Shown piece by piece: positions 47,501 through 52,329 of a stretch of 64,000 nucleotides of DNA. A program made the translations under genes and the position numbers. This stretch comes from Dermacentor variabilis (taxonomy: Eukaryota; Arthropoda; Arachnida; Ixodida; Ixodidae). Numbering within the stretch: position 1 is the stretch's first letter; each line of letters begins with the position of its first letter. Below the pieces are notes generated by a model. The model was given only the letters and a program-made list of their open reading frames with translations, was not told the origin of the DNA and searched no databases. The stretch covers positions 53,506,255 to 53,570,254 of the forward strand of contig NC_134576.1 of assembly GCF_050947875.1 (NCBI RefSeq), read 5' to 3'.

Positions 47501-50231
47501 CAAGCACACCTACAAAACTCCACCAGTTTGTTTCTGGGAGGTCTGCATCTGTTTGCAATCACCGTTTTCGGCTTGCCGCGCTTATGTGGCGATATCCTGA
47601 TTATTTGATTTTACACTGATCGTCGAGTCTTTGGTATTCGCCTAATTTACAGTCTTCCTCAGCAGCTGCGGTCGTCTTCGGGATGGACCTGTCCACAGGC
47701 GGCACATTACGAGCTGCACACGCCTCCTCCGTTGGGTCCTGCAGCCCGCACGCGCGGTATAGGGATAAGTCCAGTTGAGGACACACGTCCGCTCTGTGGG
47801 CGACACTGCAGCAGGTTCGTCCCACCTGAGTTGCATTAAGGTACGGATGGCAGGTCTTCTCTAAACCGTAGTATTATTCGTATCTTGGTATGAAGTATTC
47901 GAAAAAAAGTAATCATTGCACTTTCGGAGTTGCCGAGCATTCGGGCTTTCACCACCTCCACTCCGTGGGTACCGATTTGGAGGTATGACTTTAAACCTGG
48001 GGGTGATGTGGATAGTTCCATTCATAGTACGACGCCGCGTACTGCCCATTCTACGGTCGTTACGTACGCATTAACGTGATGCGGTCGTCATTAAAGTTCA
48101 GCGTTTTGATGTTCTGCATCATCCGAGCCATCTTGTGATTCTCCGGTGTTGATACAGCGGCAATGTTCGATTTTGGTTTGATACACAGGATGAAAATTTT
48201 CTCTTTGTATTCGGTTTTGGCATGCCTCACACAACGGCGCGGGACCGCCATTGGCTGCTGATGCTCTTAAGGGGTAAGGCGTAATGCAGGCCGATAACCA
48301 CTTTCAGATCTTCCCGCGCAGCCGTAGTAAGGTGCCTCTTGCGTGGTCGGCGTCGTTGTTTGCTGTTTATCAGTTAAGTGAGACAAGGCATCTCTTCGCG
48401 GCGCATTTGGGCGCTCCTTAGCCTGCCGTTTCTTCTCGCGCAATGACAGGACTTTCTTGCATCCCGTTTACATCTCGGTATCATACAGCGCAACTGAACA
48501 ACCGCCGCCTTCCGAGGAAGCCGGCACATCGCTCGGCAGCGGTCAGCGTGCGAGTGGCATAAGGGTGGGATAAATGAATATTTTCATCGCCTCGTGGCCG
48601 TCGTGGAACGTCTTGAGCCGAGGTGGATGCTCCCGCCACACCGGACCAATCCGTCGATGCCATTGTTTAGGCCAAAGCCGCCGCGGTCGAGCGCGCGTTC
48701 GCCGGCGTCGCCGCCGCCACCCTACTTGTCATTAGGGTTAGCGGGCCACCACGTGATCCAGGCGGTATCTCGGCCGGAAGTCCCGAACAAATGTTGAGTC
48801 TCCGAAATTTTTGTGTCGCCGGAGAGTGGAGCGCTTCGCGTACCGGGTAACATTGGCTTGCAGGTGGTAGCGAGCGATGGTCTCACCGAAAAACGTCGAA
48901 ACACGTGCAGCTCAATGTTAGCGCTTTCGCTATGCTCGTTGCCCCCTAGCGTCTTCCACAGGTATGCAAACTATTGATGAATATTACACAGGGGCTAAGC
49001 GCAAATCTATTCAGTTCTCCATTAGCCTAATATCAAAAAGAGCGAGTTTTAGGTAGAGAAAGGTGTTAACGTACACGTGCTATGGGTACCACAGGTTCTA
49101 TTCCAGGTGCATCACAATTATGCGCTCCATTAGAACTTCTACTTAGACGCTGTCTGGCTCTACCTCCCATGGGTCTGTCGCGTCCCTATGCAAAAACTCA
49201 ACGGGAACCGCGCGTCACGTGGGCCGCTCGGTTCCTTGCAGCACCACCAGATGTCGCTTGCTTTCCCGCCTACGTGGCGGCGCTGGCCGTGCGGGGGAAC
49301 GATAAAAATTAGAAAGCGCGCCTTCGCCATACCCATCGTCGCTAGCGTTTGCTGGTAAAGATTACGGTTGCATAAGCTGCAGTTGCCGGGAAGTGTCAAC
49401 TGTAGCACGCGCAGCGGGCTTTGGCGTAATGACATTTTCGCATGTAAAACAACAACCCGCCTATCAGATGATTTGTGTTGTGACAGTGCTATGGAAACTT
49501 AGTGAGGATTCCTGGGGAACAGCGTGCACACGCGACACGGTGAAAGTGTCGCTAAGTGCATTTCTCTTTTCCCTGGCCCACCCTTTGTGGGTGCACGAAG
49601 TAGCAGCGCAAGCAAAGTCGTAGCCGTTGAAACGCCTTAGGCTAATAATTAGGTAAAGTGCATGTGAACGTGCCAATGTGAATTTGAAGCTACGTCACAA
49701 TGGGTAATCGTTCTGGTTGTTTACAGTTTTGCGCTCCCACTACCTTCACAGGGTTGGTTGGAGACCAGTTTATTTTGTGGAGCGGCACATTTTGCTTTGT
49801 TAAGAACGCTTATAGAAAGACTGGCTAGCTGTGGGATGATGGCGAACCCAACAGTTACCCTTTCTAATCCTTCAGAAAATCACAATAACATAAGACAACG
49901 CAGGCGTATAAGGATAACTTCCGCTACTGCTTTATCTGATTAGAGTTACCTGATCTATTAGTTTAGAGCTTTGAATAGAAGCAACGTTTTCTTAAAAATT
50001 TTAAACGCAGAAAATGGTGCAGCATATCGAAACGGAAATGCTGAAGATCTCGTGCTTACCATGAGGCCGAAAAACATGGCTGAAAAAATATCGGAAAGCA
50101 ATTTTCAAACAAAGGTACATCATAAACATGCACAATGCGGTATCTTGACAACTAAGAACATTTCGACAAGCACAACATTTGGACATGTAGGCGCTGCAGA
50201 TCAATTCGATAGTGGGGTACTTACGTGGCAT
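2142..50231 (-). CDS. Putative secreted micro-exon gene (partial)
   Basis: Proposed spliced gene built almost entirely of micro-exons. Reading on the minus strand from 50231 to 2142, the blocks are 7, 20, five of 9, then eleven of 15 (one 18) nt. Nearly all have a pyrimidine tract ending in AG and a GTAAG/GTGAG/GTACG donor. The 9/15/18-nt blocks are phase-symmetric and share the only stop-free phase; the other two phases meet TAA/TGA or TGA. The 7-nt block is ATGCCAC. Joined to the 20-nt block it stays in frame and runs into a hydrophobic stretch spread over five 9-nt exons, which reads as a signal peptide. The mature part would be short T-x-x-x-K-like pentapeptides. Four exons have damaged splice sites, but symmetric exons can be skipped without a frameshift. 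The 3' end lies beyond position 1. The product is unrecognised. Alternative: a dead relic, or conserved intronic elements of another kind. Confidence 0.6.
2214..3029 (-). pseudogene. Penelope-like element, GIY-YIG endonuclease end
   Basis: A 193-residue frame (2448-3029) holds a GIY-YIG nuclease at about residues 101-185: G-V-V-Y-E-I-P-L, then Y-I-G-Q-T-G-R-C-L-N-D-R, and a downstream E-L-M-A-A-Y helix carrying the conserved Glu. A C-x-C-type cluster (R-Q-G-C-G-K) precedes it, as in Penelope-like retroelements, where the GIY-YIG domain follows the reverse transcriptase and nicks the target. No reverse transcriptase is recognisable upstream, so the copy is 5'-truncated. The 3' untranslated part continues to about 2214, where the array unit is interrupted; the unit resumes near 3772. 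Confidence 0.8.
3250..3771 (+). repeat. LTR-like sequence inside the Penelope insertion
   Basis: Contains a TATA-like GTTTATAAGCGG near 3497 and a polyadenylation signal AATAAA near 3669. It then has TTCAACTGGTGGCAGCCGCG (3725-3744), which looks like an LTR end followed by a primer-binding region. The left edge is not clear. The array unit resumes at about 3772 (TGTGATATTTCTTGCC). Confidence 0.5.
4684..4698 (-). other. Micro-exon, 15 nt (T-E-I-P-L)
   Basis: Minus-strand block ACGGAGATTCCACTG. Acceptor ...GTGCTCCTTTTTCAG, donor GTACGCAGC. Both sites are usable. Confidence 0.6.
5157..5246. repeat. 45-bp perfect tandem duplication
   Basis: The segment starting TACTCTAAATAAATGAAAAG occurs at 5157 and again at 5202 without visible change. 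It is a recent local duplication inside an array unit. Confidence 0.9.
5764..5778 (-). other. Degenerate micro-exon, 15 nt (T-L-A-G-N)
   Basis: Aligned to other units, the block is ACATTAGCGGGAAAT with donor GTAAGAGCAC. The acceptor position reads TTG where other units have CAG. An alternative AG inside the block (CATTAG) would give 8 nt and break the frame. It is probably inactive. Confidence 0.4.
6300..6855 (-). repeat. Probable solo LTR of a gypsy element
   Basis: Positions 6340-6460 resemble the LTR at 16855-16950 and 22900-23030: CACAGTCGGCAATC, then a TGATC...CGGGT...GCGC block, then GTCGAAGGTTCCC and a TTCCAGA-like string. The sequence interrupts the array unit, which returns at about 6860. 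Exact ends and target duplication could not be fixed. No coding sequence is present. Confidence 0.45.
6938..8896 (+). pseudogene. RTE-type LINE copy 1 plus upstream repeat, truncated
   Basis: Positions 7583-8896 encode fragments of an RTE-clade reverse transcriptase: G-E-D-G-I-T-F-H, N-H-R-P-I-S-L-L-P-V, and the catalytic box W-F-A-D-D-I-V-L-F at about 8652. The frame is broken, including TAG at 8362-8364 where copy 3 has TTC. The endonuclease part is missing, and the 3' end stops abruptly at 8896 where array sequence resumes. Positions 7080-7610 are a different repeat, with two sub-units about 150 bp apart (AAATTGGCATAG near 7372 and 7522). The whole 6938-8896 segment recurs at 13777-15735 with a constant offset of 6,839 bp. 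Confidence 0.85.
9040..9054 (-). other. Micro-exon, 15 nt, donor shifted (S-G-I-E-M)
   Basis: Aligned block AGCGGGATTGAGATG with intact acceptor CTTTCCTTTTTCAG. The expected donor GTAAGC reads TTAAGC. The nearest GT lies one base earlier and would give a 14-nt exon and a frameshift. Likely skipped or dead. Confidence 0.4.
10118..10132 (-). other. Micro-exon, 15 nt (M-T-Q-A-K)
   Basis: Minus-strand block ATGACGCAGGCGAAG. Acceptor ...TGTTCCTTTTTCAG, donor GTAAGCAGC. Both sites are intact. Phase +1 would read TGA at its start, which argues for phase 0. Confidence 0.6.
10634..10843 (+). repeat. 5' LTR of gypsy element
   Basis: Begins TGTTACGGAAGG and ends CGTAACA, giving the terminal inverted repeat TGTTACG/CGTAACA. 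It is expanded relative to the 1490-1634 LTR by an (AT)n tract at about 10727-10802. It is followed at once by TATTGGTGGGAGGTGC, the expected primer-binding region; the tRNA was not identified. It is inserted right after TTTCATAT of the array unit. Confidence 0.85.
10919..12150 (+). pseudogene. gypsy Gag, frameshifted
   Basis: The frame opens with M-N-D-G-E-H-A-G, a Pro-rich stretch, and then capsid-like sequence (V-E-G-W-V-A-M-Y-E-R-M). A one-base slip in the A-run near 11208-11214 moves the frame to 11215-11697. After a TAA at 11695-11697 the same frame continues to a CCHC zinc knuckle, C-F-T-C-R-R-I-G-H-V-A-R-Y-C, at 11851-11892. It then runs through an Arg/Ser/Pro-rich tail with another stop at 12013. 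Gag packages element RNA in the cytoplasm; this copy is dead. Pol follows in a different frame. Confidence 0.85.
12151..13778 (+). pseudogene. gypsy protease and reverse transcriptase, truncated
   Basis: The protease active site is L-V-D-T-G-A-H near 12268, and after a frame change the flap end D-V-I-L-G-F-D-F-L is near 12465. The reverse transcriptase starts about 12860 (S-Y-S-D-I-F-D), has a stop at 13137-13139, continues S-P-V-V-L-V and D-V-Y-P-L-P-R-I-D-D-A, and loses frame near 13430. The catalytic Y-L-D-D-V-I-V-F-S box is at 13501-13527. It ends at S-Y-F-R-R-F-V (about 13776), where it is joined to sequence copied from 6938. RNase H, integrase and 3' LTR are absent. Confidence 0.88.
13777..16376 (+). 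pseudogene. RTE-type LINE copy 2 with longer 3' end
   Basis: Positions 13777-15735 repeat 6938-8896 and share the TAG (here 15201-15203). This copy keeps the catalytic W-F-A-D-D-I-V-L-F near 15491 and adds the LINE 3' part: an inverted segment at 15825-15957, then R-T-A-E-R-A-M-E-G-R and the C-terminal W-V-G-H-V-I-R-S module typical of RTE elements. It ends after GATGATGATGGTGATG at about 16370, a short-repeat 3' end. The coding frame is broken many times. Confidence 0.85.
15706..15957. repeat. Imperfect inverted duplication within LINE copy 2
   Basis: The left arm, about 15706-15799 (CCCTGACCATGAGAAGGAAA ... CTCGGATCCTTACTGGGAGC), is repeated in reverse complement at about 15866-15957 with several mismatches. 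The loop also contains reverse-complemented LINE sequence (GTAGAATGCACTGATTGTAC). A stretch of the 3' region, apparently from a diverged copy, was inserted backwards. Confidence 0.85.
16768..17863 (-). repeat. 3' LTR of minus-strand gypsy, interrupted
   Basis: Outer part 16768-17110 (plus strand starts TGACGGTCCAGAACACAGC) aligns with the 5' LTR at 22861-23249. The last bases, GCGTGTCA, are found at 17856-17863 after a nested insertion. The strand reading from 17863 downward begins TGACACGC, matching TGACACGT of the other LTR. Directly outside it, 17864-17880 is the minus-strand polypurine tract (AATTGGGGAGGGGGTTAA). Confidence 0.8.
17111..17855 (+). mobile_element. Nested solo LTR with 4-bp target duplication
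   Basis: A 745-bp LTR, TGTTAGGG...GCAACA, flanked on both sides by GCGT (17107-17110 and 17856-17859). Internal promoter-like features run on the plus strand: GGTATAAACAG near 17515 and AATAAA near 17671. It is a different LTR family from its host. Confidence 0.8.
17890..21300 (-). pseudogene. gypsy Pol, heavily mutated
   Basis: Domains run from right to left. The protease is V-D-T-G-A-D near 21250. The linker (D-L-K-S-I-T-L and P-P-E-N-S-R-S-H) spans 20765-21058. The reverse transcriptase start (D-D-I-I-Q-P-A-K-S, S-P-V-I-L-V-K-K) is at 20218-20406. Its catalytic box reads Y-C-D-H instead of Y-L-D-D (about 20022-20042). The connection to RNase H is at 19727-20044. The integrase zinc region is at 18778-19146. 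The integrase core at 18411-18860 still shows N-D-R-G-T-A-F-T-A and T-N-G-L-M-E-R-L-N-K. The C-terminal G-D-R-V-W-V module is at 17925-18299. Several frameshifts and stops separate these pieces, so no active protein is possible. Confidence 0.88.
18382..18437. repeat. Perfect 24-bp palindrome, 8-nt loop
   Basis: Arms 18382-18405 and 18414-18437 are exact reverse complements (TCTCTTGCACTGCAGTGCTG is the start of the left arm), with loop CGTCATCA. It lies in the integrase region, where it replaces expected coding sequence. Confidence 0.95.
21442..22850 (-). pseudogene. gypsy Gag, zinc knuckle damaged
   Basis: The Pro/Arg-rich end of Gag lies at 21665-21991. Its zinc knuckle reads W-Y-H-C-G-E-A-S-H-I-Y-R-R-C. 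The first Cys of the normal CCHC box is Trp, so metal binding is lost. Upstream Gag sequence (21991-22850) has no long frame. The start next to the 5' LTR, minus-strand ATCTGGTGGAGGTGC, is the primer-binding region. Confidence 0.75.
22861..23249 (-). repeat. 5' LTR of minus-strand gypsy
   Basis: About 389 bp, plus-strand TGACGGCCAAGAACACAGC to CACGTGTCA. It pairs with 16768-17863. The flanking array sequence (TATGATGTATTAG) overlaps what is left of the other flank by more than a normal target duplication. The insertion site was therefore later rearranged, or the flanks come from different array units. Confidence 0.8.
23397..23411 (-). other. Micro-exon, 15 nt (A-T-M-Q-K)
   Basis: Minus-strand block GCAACGATGCAAAAG. 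Acceptor ...GCGTTTCTTTTTCAG, donor GTAAGCAGC. Both sites are intact. Confidence 0.6.
24136..25834. mobile_element. TIR element carrying a minisatellite
   Basis: It interrupts an array unit. The ends are GCGATAGCAA (24136-24145) and TTGCTATCGC (25825-25834), a perfect 10-bp terminal inverted repeat. No transposase is visible inside, so it would be non-autonomous. Open frames of up to 209 codons across it are translations of the internal repeat, not genes. The element family was not identified. Confidence 0.6.
24330..25400. repeat. ~110-bp minisatellite, about 10 copies
   Basis: The core GGCTACAATGTTCGCCATGG recurs near 24354, 24464, 24570, 24680, 24790, 24900, 25011, 25155 and 25268, with a partial extra copy near 25045. 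The period is about 110 bp. Each copy holds a GC-rich G-tract (GGCGAGGGAGGGGGAAGTA) followed by CTCGGGGCGCAGGGC-like sequence. Confidence 0.9.
26132..26146 (-). other. Micro-exon, 15 nt, acceptor lost (L-N-I-P-L)
   Basis: Aligned block TTAAACATTCCCCTC with donor GTAAGCAAT. The acceptor position reads CAT instead of CAG, so splicing into it is not expected. The peptide resembles that of the 4684 exon. Confidence 0.4.
27148..27162 (-). other. Micro-exon, 15 nt (A-T-V-R-N)
   Basis: Minus-strand block GCTACTGTACGGAAT. Acceptor ...CCCTTCCTTTTTCAG, donor GTAAACAGC. Both sites are usable. Confidence 0.6.
28165..28182 (-). other. Micro-exon, 18 nt (T-N-V-T-T-A)
   Basis: Minus-strand block ACCAACGTTACAACAGCG. 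Acceptor ...CGTTCCCTTTTCAG, donor GTAAGTAGC. It is three bases longer than its neighbours, so the reading frame is kept. Confidence 0.6.
28880..29370. mobile_element. Insertion shared by two array units
   Basis: Begins AAGGCGAAGTCCTTAGGTGG and ends with a loosely inverted counterpart (GGCTTTCGCCTTCATCCTCC), so it may be a TIR element. No coding sequence. It contains the motif GTCGAACCCACGACC, which superficially resembles a tRNA B box. A shorter relative occupies the equivalent place at 30490-30690. Confidence 0.5.
29669..29683 (-). other. Micro-exon, 15 nt (T-N-V-G-K)
   Basis: Minus-strand block ACGAACGTTGGCAAG. Acceptor ...ACGCTCCTTTTTCAG, donor GTAAGCAGC. Both sites match the consensus of the array. 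Confidence 0.62.
30008..30480 (-). pseudogene. CR1-like LINE 3' end
   Basis: On the minus strand, S-L-F-F-P-R-T-I-E-L-G-N-S-L-P (about 30200-30255) is the terminal motif F-F-P-R-T-I-x-x-W-N-x-L-P of many LINE proteins, with Gly in place of Trp. A short 3' region follows, then an (AAAT)n-type tail (TTTATTTATTT on the plus strand, about 30008-30045). Only the last few hundred bases of the element were inserted. Confidence 0.7.
30490..30690. mobile_element. Second copy of the 28880 insertion, shortened
   Basis: Shares GGAAGTAACGCATTCAAATAA-like sequence and the end GCTTTCGCCTTCATCCTC ... GCTAA(A/G)GTGACT with 28880-29370. It sits at the same point of its array unit. Confidence 0.55.
31012..31026 (-). 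other. Micro-exon, 15 nt, donor shifted (T-T-A-H-K)
   Basis: Aligned block ACAACCGCACACAAG with intact acceptor ...GCGCTCCTTTTTCAG. The donor reads TTAAGC. A GT one base upstream would give 14 nt. Same change as in the 9040 exon. Confidence 0.42.
31665..31673 (-). other. Micro-exon, 9 nt (L-K-T)
   Basis: Minus-strand block TTGAAGACC. Acceptor ...TTTTTTTCATAAAAG, donor GTAAGTATG. Confidence 0.5.
31780..32514 (+). pseudogene. LINE 3' end with microsatellite tail
   Basis: The frame ending at 32055 finishes with Y-S-F-L-P-Q-S-S-K-D-W-N-N-L-P-A, the C-terminal motif of CR1/Jockey-like LINE proteins. A 3' untranslated part of about 420 bp follows and ends in (AATA)n at 32477-32514. The rest of the element is missing. 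Inserted between two micro-exon units. Confidence 0.7.
32603..32611 (-). other. Micro-exon, 9 nt (T-M-M)
   Basis: Minus-strand block ACGATGATG. Acceptor ...TTTATTTTCATACAAG, donor GTAAGTATG. Confidence 0.52.
33135..33143 (-). other. Micro-exon, 9 nt (V-I-A)
   Basis: Minus-strand block GTGATCGCG. Acceptor ...TTTCTTTCTCCACACAAG, donor GTAAGCACC. Confidence 0.52.
33327..33380. repeat. Two poly-C tracts
   Basis: Runs of 13-14 C separated by about 20 bp. Low complexity, no other function visible. Confidence 0.9.
33942..33950 (-). other. Micro-exon, 9 nt (L-M-I)
   Basis: Minus-strand block CTTATGATC. Acceptor ...CCTTTTTTGACACAAG, donor GTAAGTACG. Confidence 0.55.
34150..35150. other. No gene seen
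   Basis: Array similarity fades after about 34.1 kb. Short open frames here have no recognisable domain. Nothing else was identified. Confidence 0.5.
35156..36230. mobile_element. Fold-back element with ~120-bp inverted ends
   Basis: The left end AGGCACTATGGAGGACATTT is repeated inverted at the right end (reverse complement AGGCACTACGGAGGAGGTTT). Similarity continues for about 120 bp through CGCGTGTTGTATGCGTTTGT. A second, internal inverted repeat of about 47 bp (TCGGACAGACTTTCTCGCGC at 35879; mate ending near 36070) lies within. There is also a small 8-bp hairpin, CTGTCCGC-GATA-GCGGACAG, near 35592. No transposase is encoded, so it is a non-autonomous DNA element. Confidence 0.75.
36231..37130. 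other. No gene seen; GC palindrome and poly-G
   Basis: A GC-rich imperfect palindrome (GGGGGCTCCGGGGCCCGAGC) lies near 36251-36275 and a G-run at 36290-36301. The rest is unrecognised. Confidence 0.5.
37140..37480 (+). pseudogene. Degenerate mariner/Tc-type DDE transposase
   Basis: From 37155 the frame reads G-P-I-F-F-D-H-T-L-T-G-Q, then after a spacer W-Y-Q-Q-D-G-A-P-A-H (second catalytic Asp region) and an R-N-W-L-D motif. After a frame change W-P-A-R-P-P-D-L and D-F-F-L-R-G-Y-V-K-D-R appear, the third-residue region of mariner-like transposases. Such enzymes cut and paste DNA between TIRs. This copy lacks the N-terminal DNA-binding part and has at least two frame breaks. No TIRs were located. 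Confidence 0.72.
37500..39700. other. No gene seen
   Basis: AT-rich to moderate-GC sequence with a poly-T tract near 39267. Short frames lack recognisable domains. The frame at 37512-37853 has no match I can name. Confidence 0.5.
39716..40213. mobile_element. MITE with perfect 17-bp TIR
   Basis: Ends are TTAAAGGGACACTAAAG (39716-39732) and its exact reverse complement CTTTAGTGTCCCTTTAA (40197-40213). Length is 498 bp with no coding capacity. TTAA at both edges could be the target duplication or part of the TIR. Confidence 0.85.
40214..42100. other. No gene; fragment of start-module repeat
   Basis: Positions near 40900-40940 (AGTGGAGCGGAACATTTTGC) resemble the repeat at 49775 and 53450. No micro-exon block was found with it. 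Otherwise unrecognised. Confidence 0.45.
42110..42470. repeat. Two fragments of one dispersed repeat
   Basis: TTACAGCGAAGTTGTATACG (near 42115) and TTACAGCGAAGCTCTACATG (near 42356) are each followed by CGCT-GTCCGACCA and an A-CCCTCC-GCG string. A third relative starts near 56044. Non-coding. Confidence 0.6.
42471..43980. other. No gene seen
   Basis: No domain, repeat or RNA gene recognised. The array-like unit that contains the 44197 exon begins after about 43.95 kb. Confidence 0.45.
44197..44205 (-). other. Micro-exon, 9 nt (F-V-V)
   Basis: Minus-strand block TTCGTTGTG. Acceptor ...CTTTTTTGTGTGCAAG, donor GTAAGTAGA. Downstream landmarks (GCGAATACCACATCATGCAT) match the array unit, so it is the first of the 9-nt series. 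Confidence 0.55.
44400..47580 (-). pseudogene. I-group LINE ORF2 (RT, RNase H), dead
   Basis: The reverse transcriptase lies at 45700-46700: A-I-L-E-G-L-E-W-I-G-C-G-T-R-I-H-K and G-T-P-Q-G-S-M-L. The catalytic box is V-I-Y-A-D-N-I-M-L-W, in which the second Asp of Y-A-D-D is Asn. A RNase H domain follows (A-I-A-L-A-I region, about 44950-45130). The C-terminal zinc-like motif N-E-C-P-G-C-G-D-R-S-K-L-S-H is near 44610-44660. Frames are broken throughout. RT plus RNase H plus a Gag-like ORF1 upstream is the arrangement of I/Jockey/R1-type non-LTR retrotransposons. An endonuclease domain between 46.9 and 47.5 kb could not be confirmed. Confidence 0.8.
47590..48260 (-). pseudogene. I-group LINE ORF1 (Gag-like)
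   Basis: Upstream of ORF2 on the same strand, pieces such as K-S-N-I-A-A-V-S-T-P-E-N-H-K and G-T-I-H-I-T-P-R-F-K are followed by zinc-knuckle remnants (H-R-A-D-V-C-P-Q, Y-R-A-C-G-L-Q-D-P-T-E-E-A-C) at 47601-47825. This is the RNA-binding Gag-like protein of such LINEs, frameshifted here. An N-terminal extension to about 48663 is possible but unproven. Confidence 0.7.
50060..50079 (-). other. Micro-exon, 20 nt, start region (M-F-F-G-L-M)
   Basis: Minus-strand block CCATGTTTTTCGGCCTCATG. Acceptor ...GATATTTTTTCAG, donor GTAAGCACG. It contains an ATG at its third base. From there the frame is open and hydrophobic, and it ends in phase 0 for the 9-nt exons that follow. Confidence 0.6.
50225..50231 (-). 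other. Micro-exon, 7 nt, candidate start codon
   Basis: Minus-strand block ATGCCAC. Acceptor ...TTTTCTCCTTGCAG, donor GTAAGTACC, both near consensus. Together with the 20-nt exon it makes 27 nt, and its ATG is in frame with the downstream ATG. Confidence 0.55.
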
Positions 50232-50559
50232 CTGCAAGGAGAAAAGAATAGGAAGCAATGTGAGACAATGCATATTTGGTAAAACAACACATTTTTTTTA
50301 CATCTGGCTTCACTGGAATATTTGGAACAGCAAAACGGCTCTAAGTTCTTCCGGTGAAGTCTACTACGAAGTAACCGTAAGACACCTAATTCCACCAGGC
50401 TCATCGTAAACACCGGCTATCCCATCGCTCAGATACATTTCGGTTATAATAAGCGTAAAAAAAAGTCACCAACGATTACGATAGTCCTTAATTCTAATGC
50501 GCGTCTTGGGCGCAGCTGTTTAGGTGTTTCGAATCCGCGATATAGTGTGAACGCGATAT

Positions 50560-51080
50560 AGTCTATTCTGAACGGCAGCAACAGCGCTGAGCCTTTGGTC
50601 AAGCAGCTCGTTTAGCAGCAGCTGCAGACGAAGCATTTCCACAAGTTGCGTCACTCATTGATGTTTACGAAAACGAAGCGTGAACACGAAATGCGCAGCG
50701 CGCGCGGAGCGCATTTTCTAGCGGCGTGGGCGCAGGTGGGGGGCGCAGGCGTGGGCGCAGGCCCTCGCCACCGCTTTGCTTTTACAGCAATCCCCGCAAG
50801 ACTGGTCGCCGCCGTTGAGCATGCCTCGTGCAGCGTTCCGCTTTCGTCCCCGCCCTGTTCTCATACTATCCACCTGCGCTTTGCAGCTCATGCTTCCGCT
50901 CTACCCTCCTCCGCTACCCTTTCGCGCTCTCTTCGCTCTCGCCGTCTTTCATCTTCGGCTGCGCTGCGCGTTCTCTTTGATCTTTCGCTGTGCTCGTGCA
51001 TTCAGTCCCGAGTGACGCCGACCCTCAGCGCAGGAACGGGCGACTAAGTAGTAGTAGTAGCAGTTGTAGGAGAAGTAGTA
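50560..51080. repeat. GC-rich dispersed sequence, non-coding
   Basis: Composition jumps to high GC with CT-rich stretches (CGCTCTCTTCGCTCTCGCCG) and ends in (GTA)n near 51045-51075. The open frames here look compositional. Probably part of an unidentified repeat. Confidence 0.4.
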
Positions 51081-52320
51081 GCATTAGCAACCTTATTTAT
51101 CCTTTTAATGCGATAACGTTTGGGGCTTTGCGTACCCGGAAATCCGGCGTCCGGCGTCTGGCGTCGGACGTCTTTTCGTCTTTTCGACAAAAAGAATTTC
51201 GGACCACCCATACCTAGGCCCTCATGTGGCGCAAGGAAGTTACTGAACAAATTGAATTTCTTAAGCTAAATACTTAAAAAAACTGTAAAGTACGACACAC
51301 ACACATCCTAGGAGACATGATAGCGTTGTATTATAATTTGAATATACGCTAAAACATAATTATGTTATGCGAGAACTCAAACAAACCCTGTTTGCAGCAT
51401 TTCTACCATACATAAACTATACCGGGCGTCCACAATTTGCACGCGCCGGCACACGAAAGTCCTTGAAGAGCAGAATATAAAACTTAACGACGACACACAA
51501 GCAATTACGTGTTTTGACCTTCACGGCGCTTTTAATAGCGTACATCCATGCGTCATACTTATAGTTAAACCTATTTGTGATTGATCCATGCCTATAATAT
51601 TGTCGCGGTGTGTTTTTAGAGGAATACGGCAATGTAATCGTGGATCTTTTCACCGAACCCCACTAGGTTAAGCTCCCAAATTATGACGCACTGATCCACG
51701 TTATTAAAAACGCCGTGAAGGCCTAAGTGCAAAATTGCTTATGTGTCGTCAGTAGAATCGGGTGTCAAAAGGTCTGCTTCGAAGGAAGCATAGCGCCCTG
51801 GCACGATAGGGAGCGGCGGAATCCCATCATCTCTGGTGAGAAGAGATTTCCTCTATATATTTATTGAGGTGGTTGAGAATGACGTATACGAGTTTTACCA
51901 ATGCATTAGGTGAGCGAGATTGGTCTGAGGTTGGATGAGTTAACGGGTTTGTGTGTTTTAAATGTAAGGATAACTCTGGCAACCTATGACAAGGATGGAA
52001 GGATGCCAGTGTTGAAGCAGTGGCAGTGATATGTACTGAATGCCTTCACATAATTATTGTCCAGGTTACGGACAATTTTGCTATTCGGGGCCAGGAGGGG
52101 AGGTCATGCCGAGGTAACCGGGGCGCGGGGCATCTCTGTTTTTGTGATTGGTGTGCGGATTGGGTACGCCGATGTATGTGGGAGTGGAGAAACCGCATGA
52201 AGGGGAAGGTGCCTTTGTTGAAGTTCGGCGAAGACTTCCTTTAAGTTGTCTTTTTGAGAACGGGTGCCTAGACCTTCCCTCTAAATTCGGAGGAGAGTCT
52301 CTTCCACATTAGTGCCGAAA
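51080..52320. other. No gene seen
   Basis: No recognisable domain or splice-bounded block. Confidence 0.45.
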
Positions 52321-52329
52321 ATAGCCATC

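Larger units (their letters stand above)
48920..50480. repeat. Start-module repeat, copy 1
   Basis: Aligns in patches with 53210-54480: CGTTCACGTG/CGTACACGTG followed by TGGGTAC, then GGAACATTTTGCTTT, AAGACTGGCTAGCTG, and GCTGAAGATCT-GTGCTTACCATG around the 20-nt exon. Holds micro-exons at 50060 and 50225. Confidence 0.7.

Noticed and set aside
50646..51047. 133-codon frame, Ala/Arg/Ser-rich
   Set aside because: GC-rich composition effect. No domain and no splice or promoter context.
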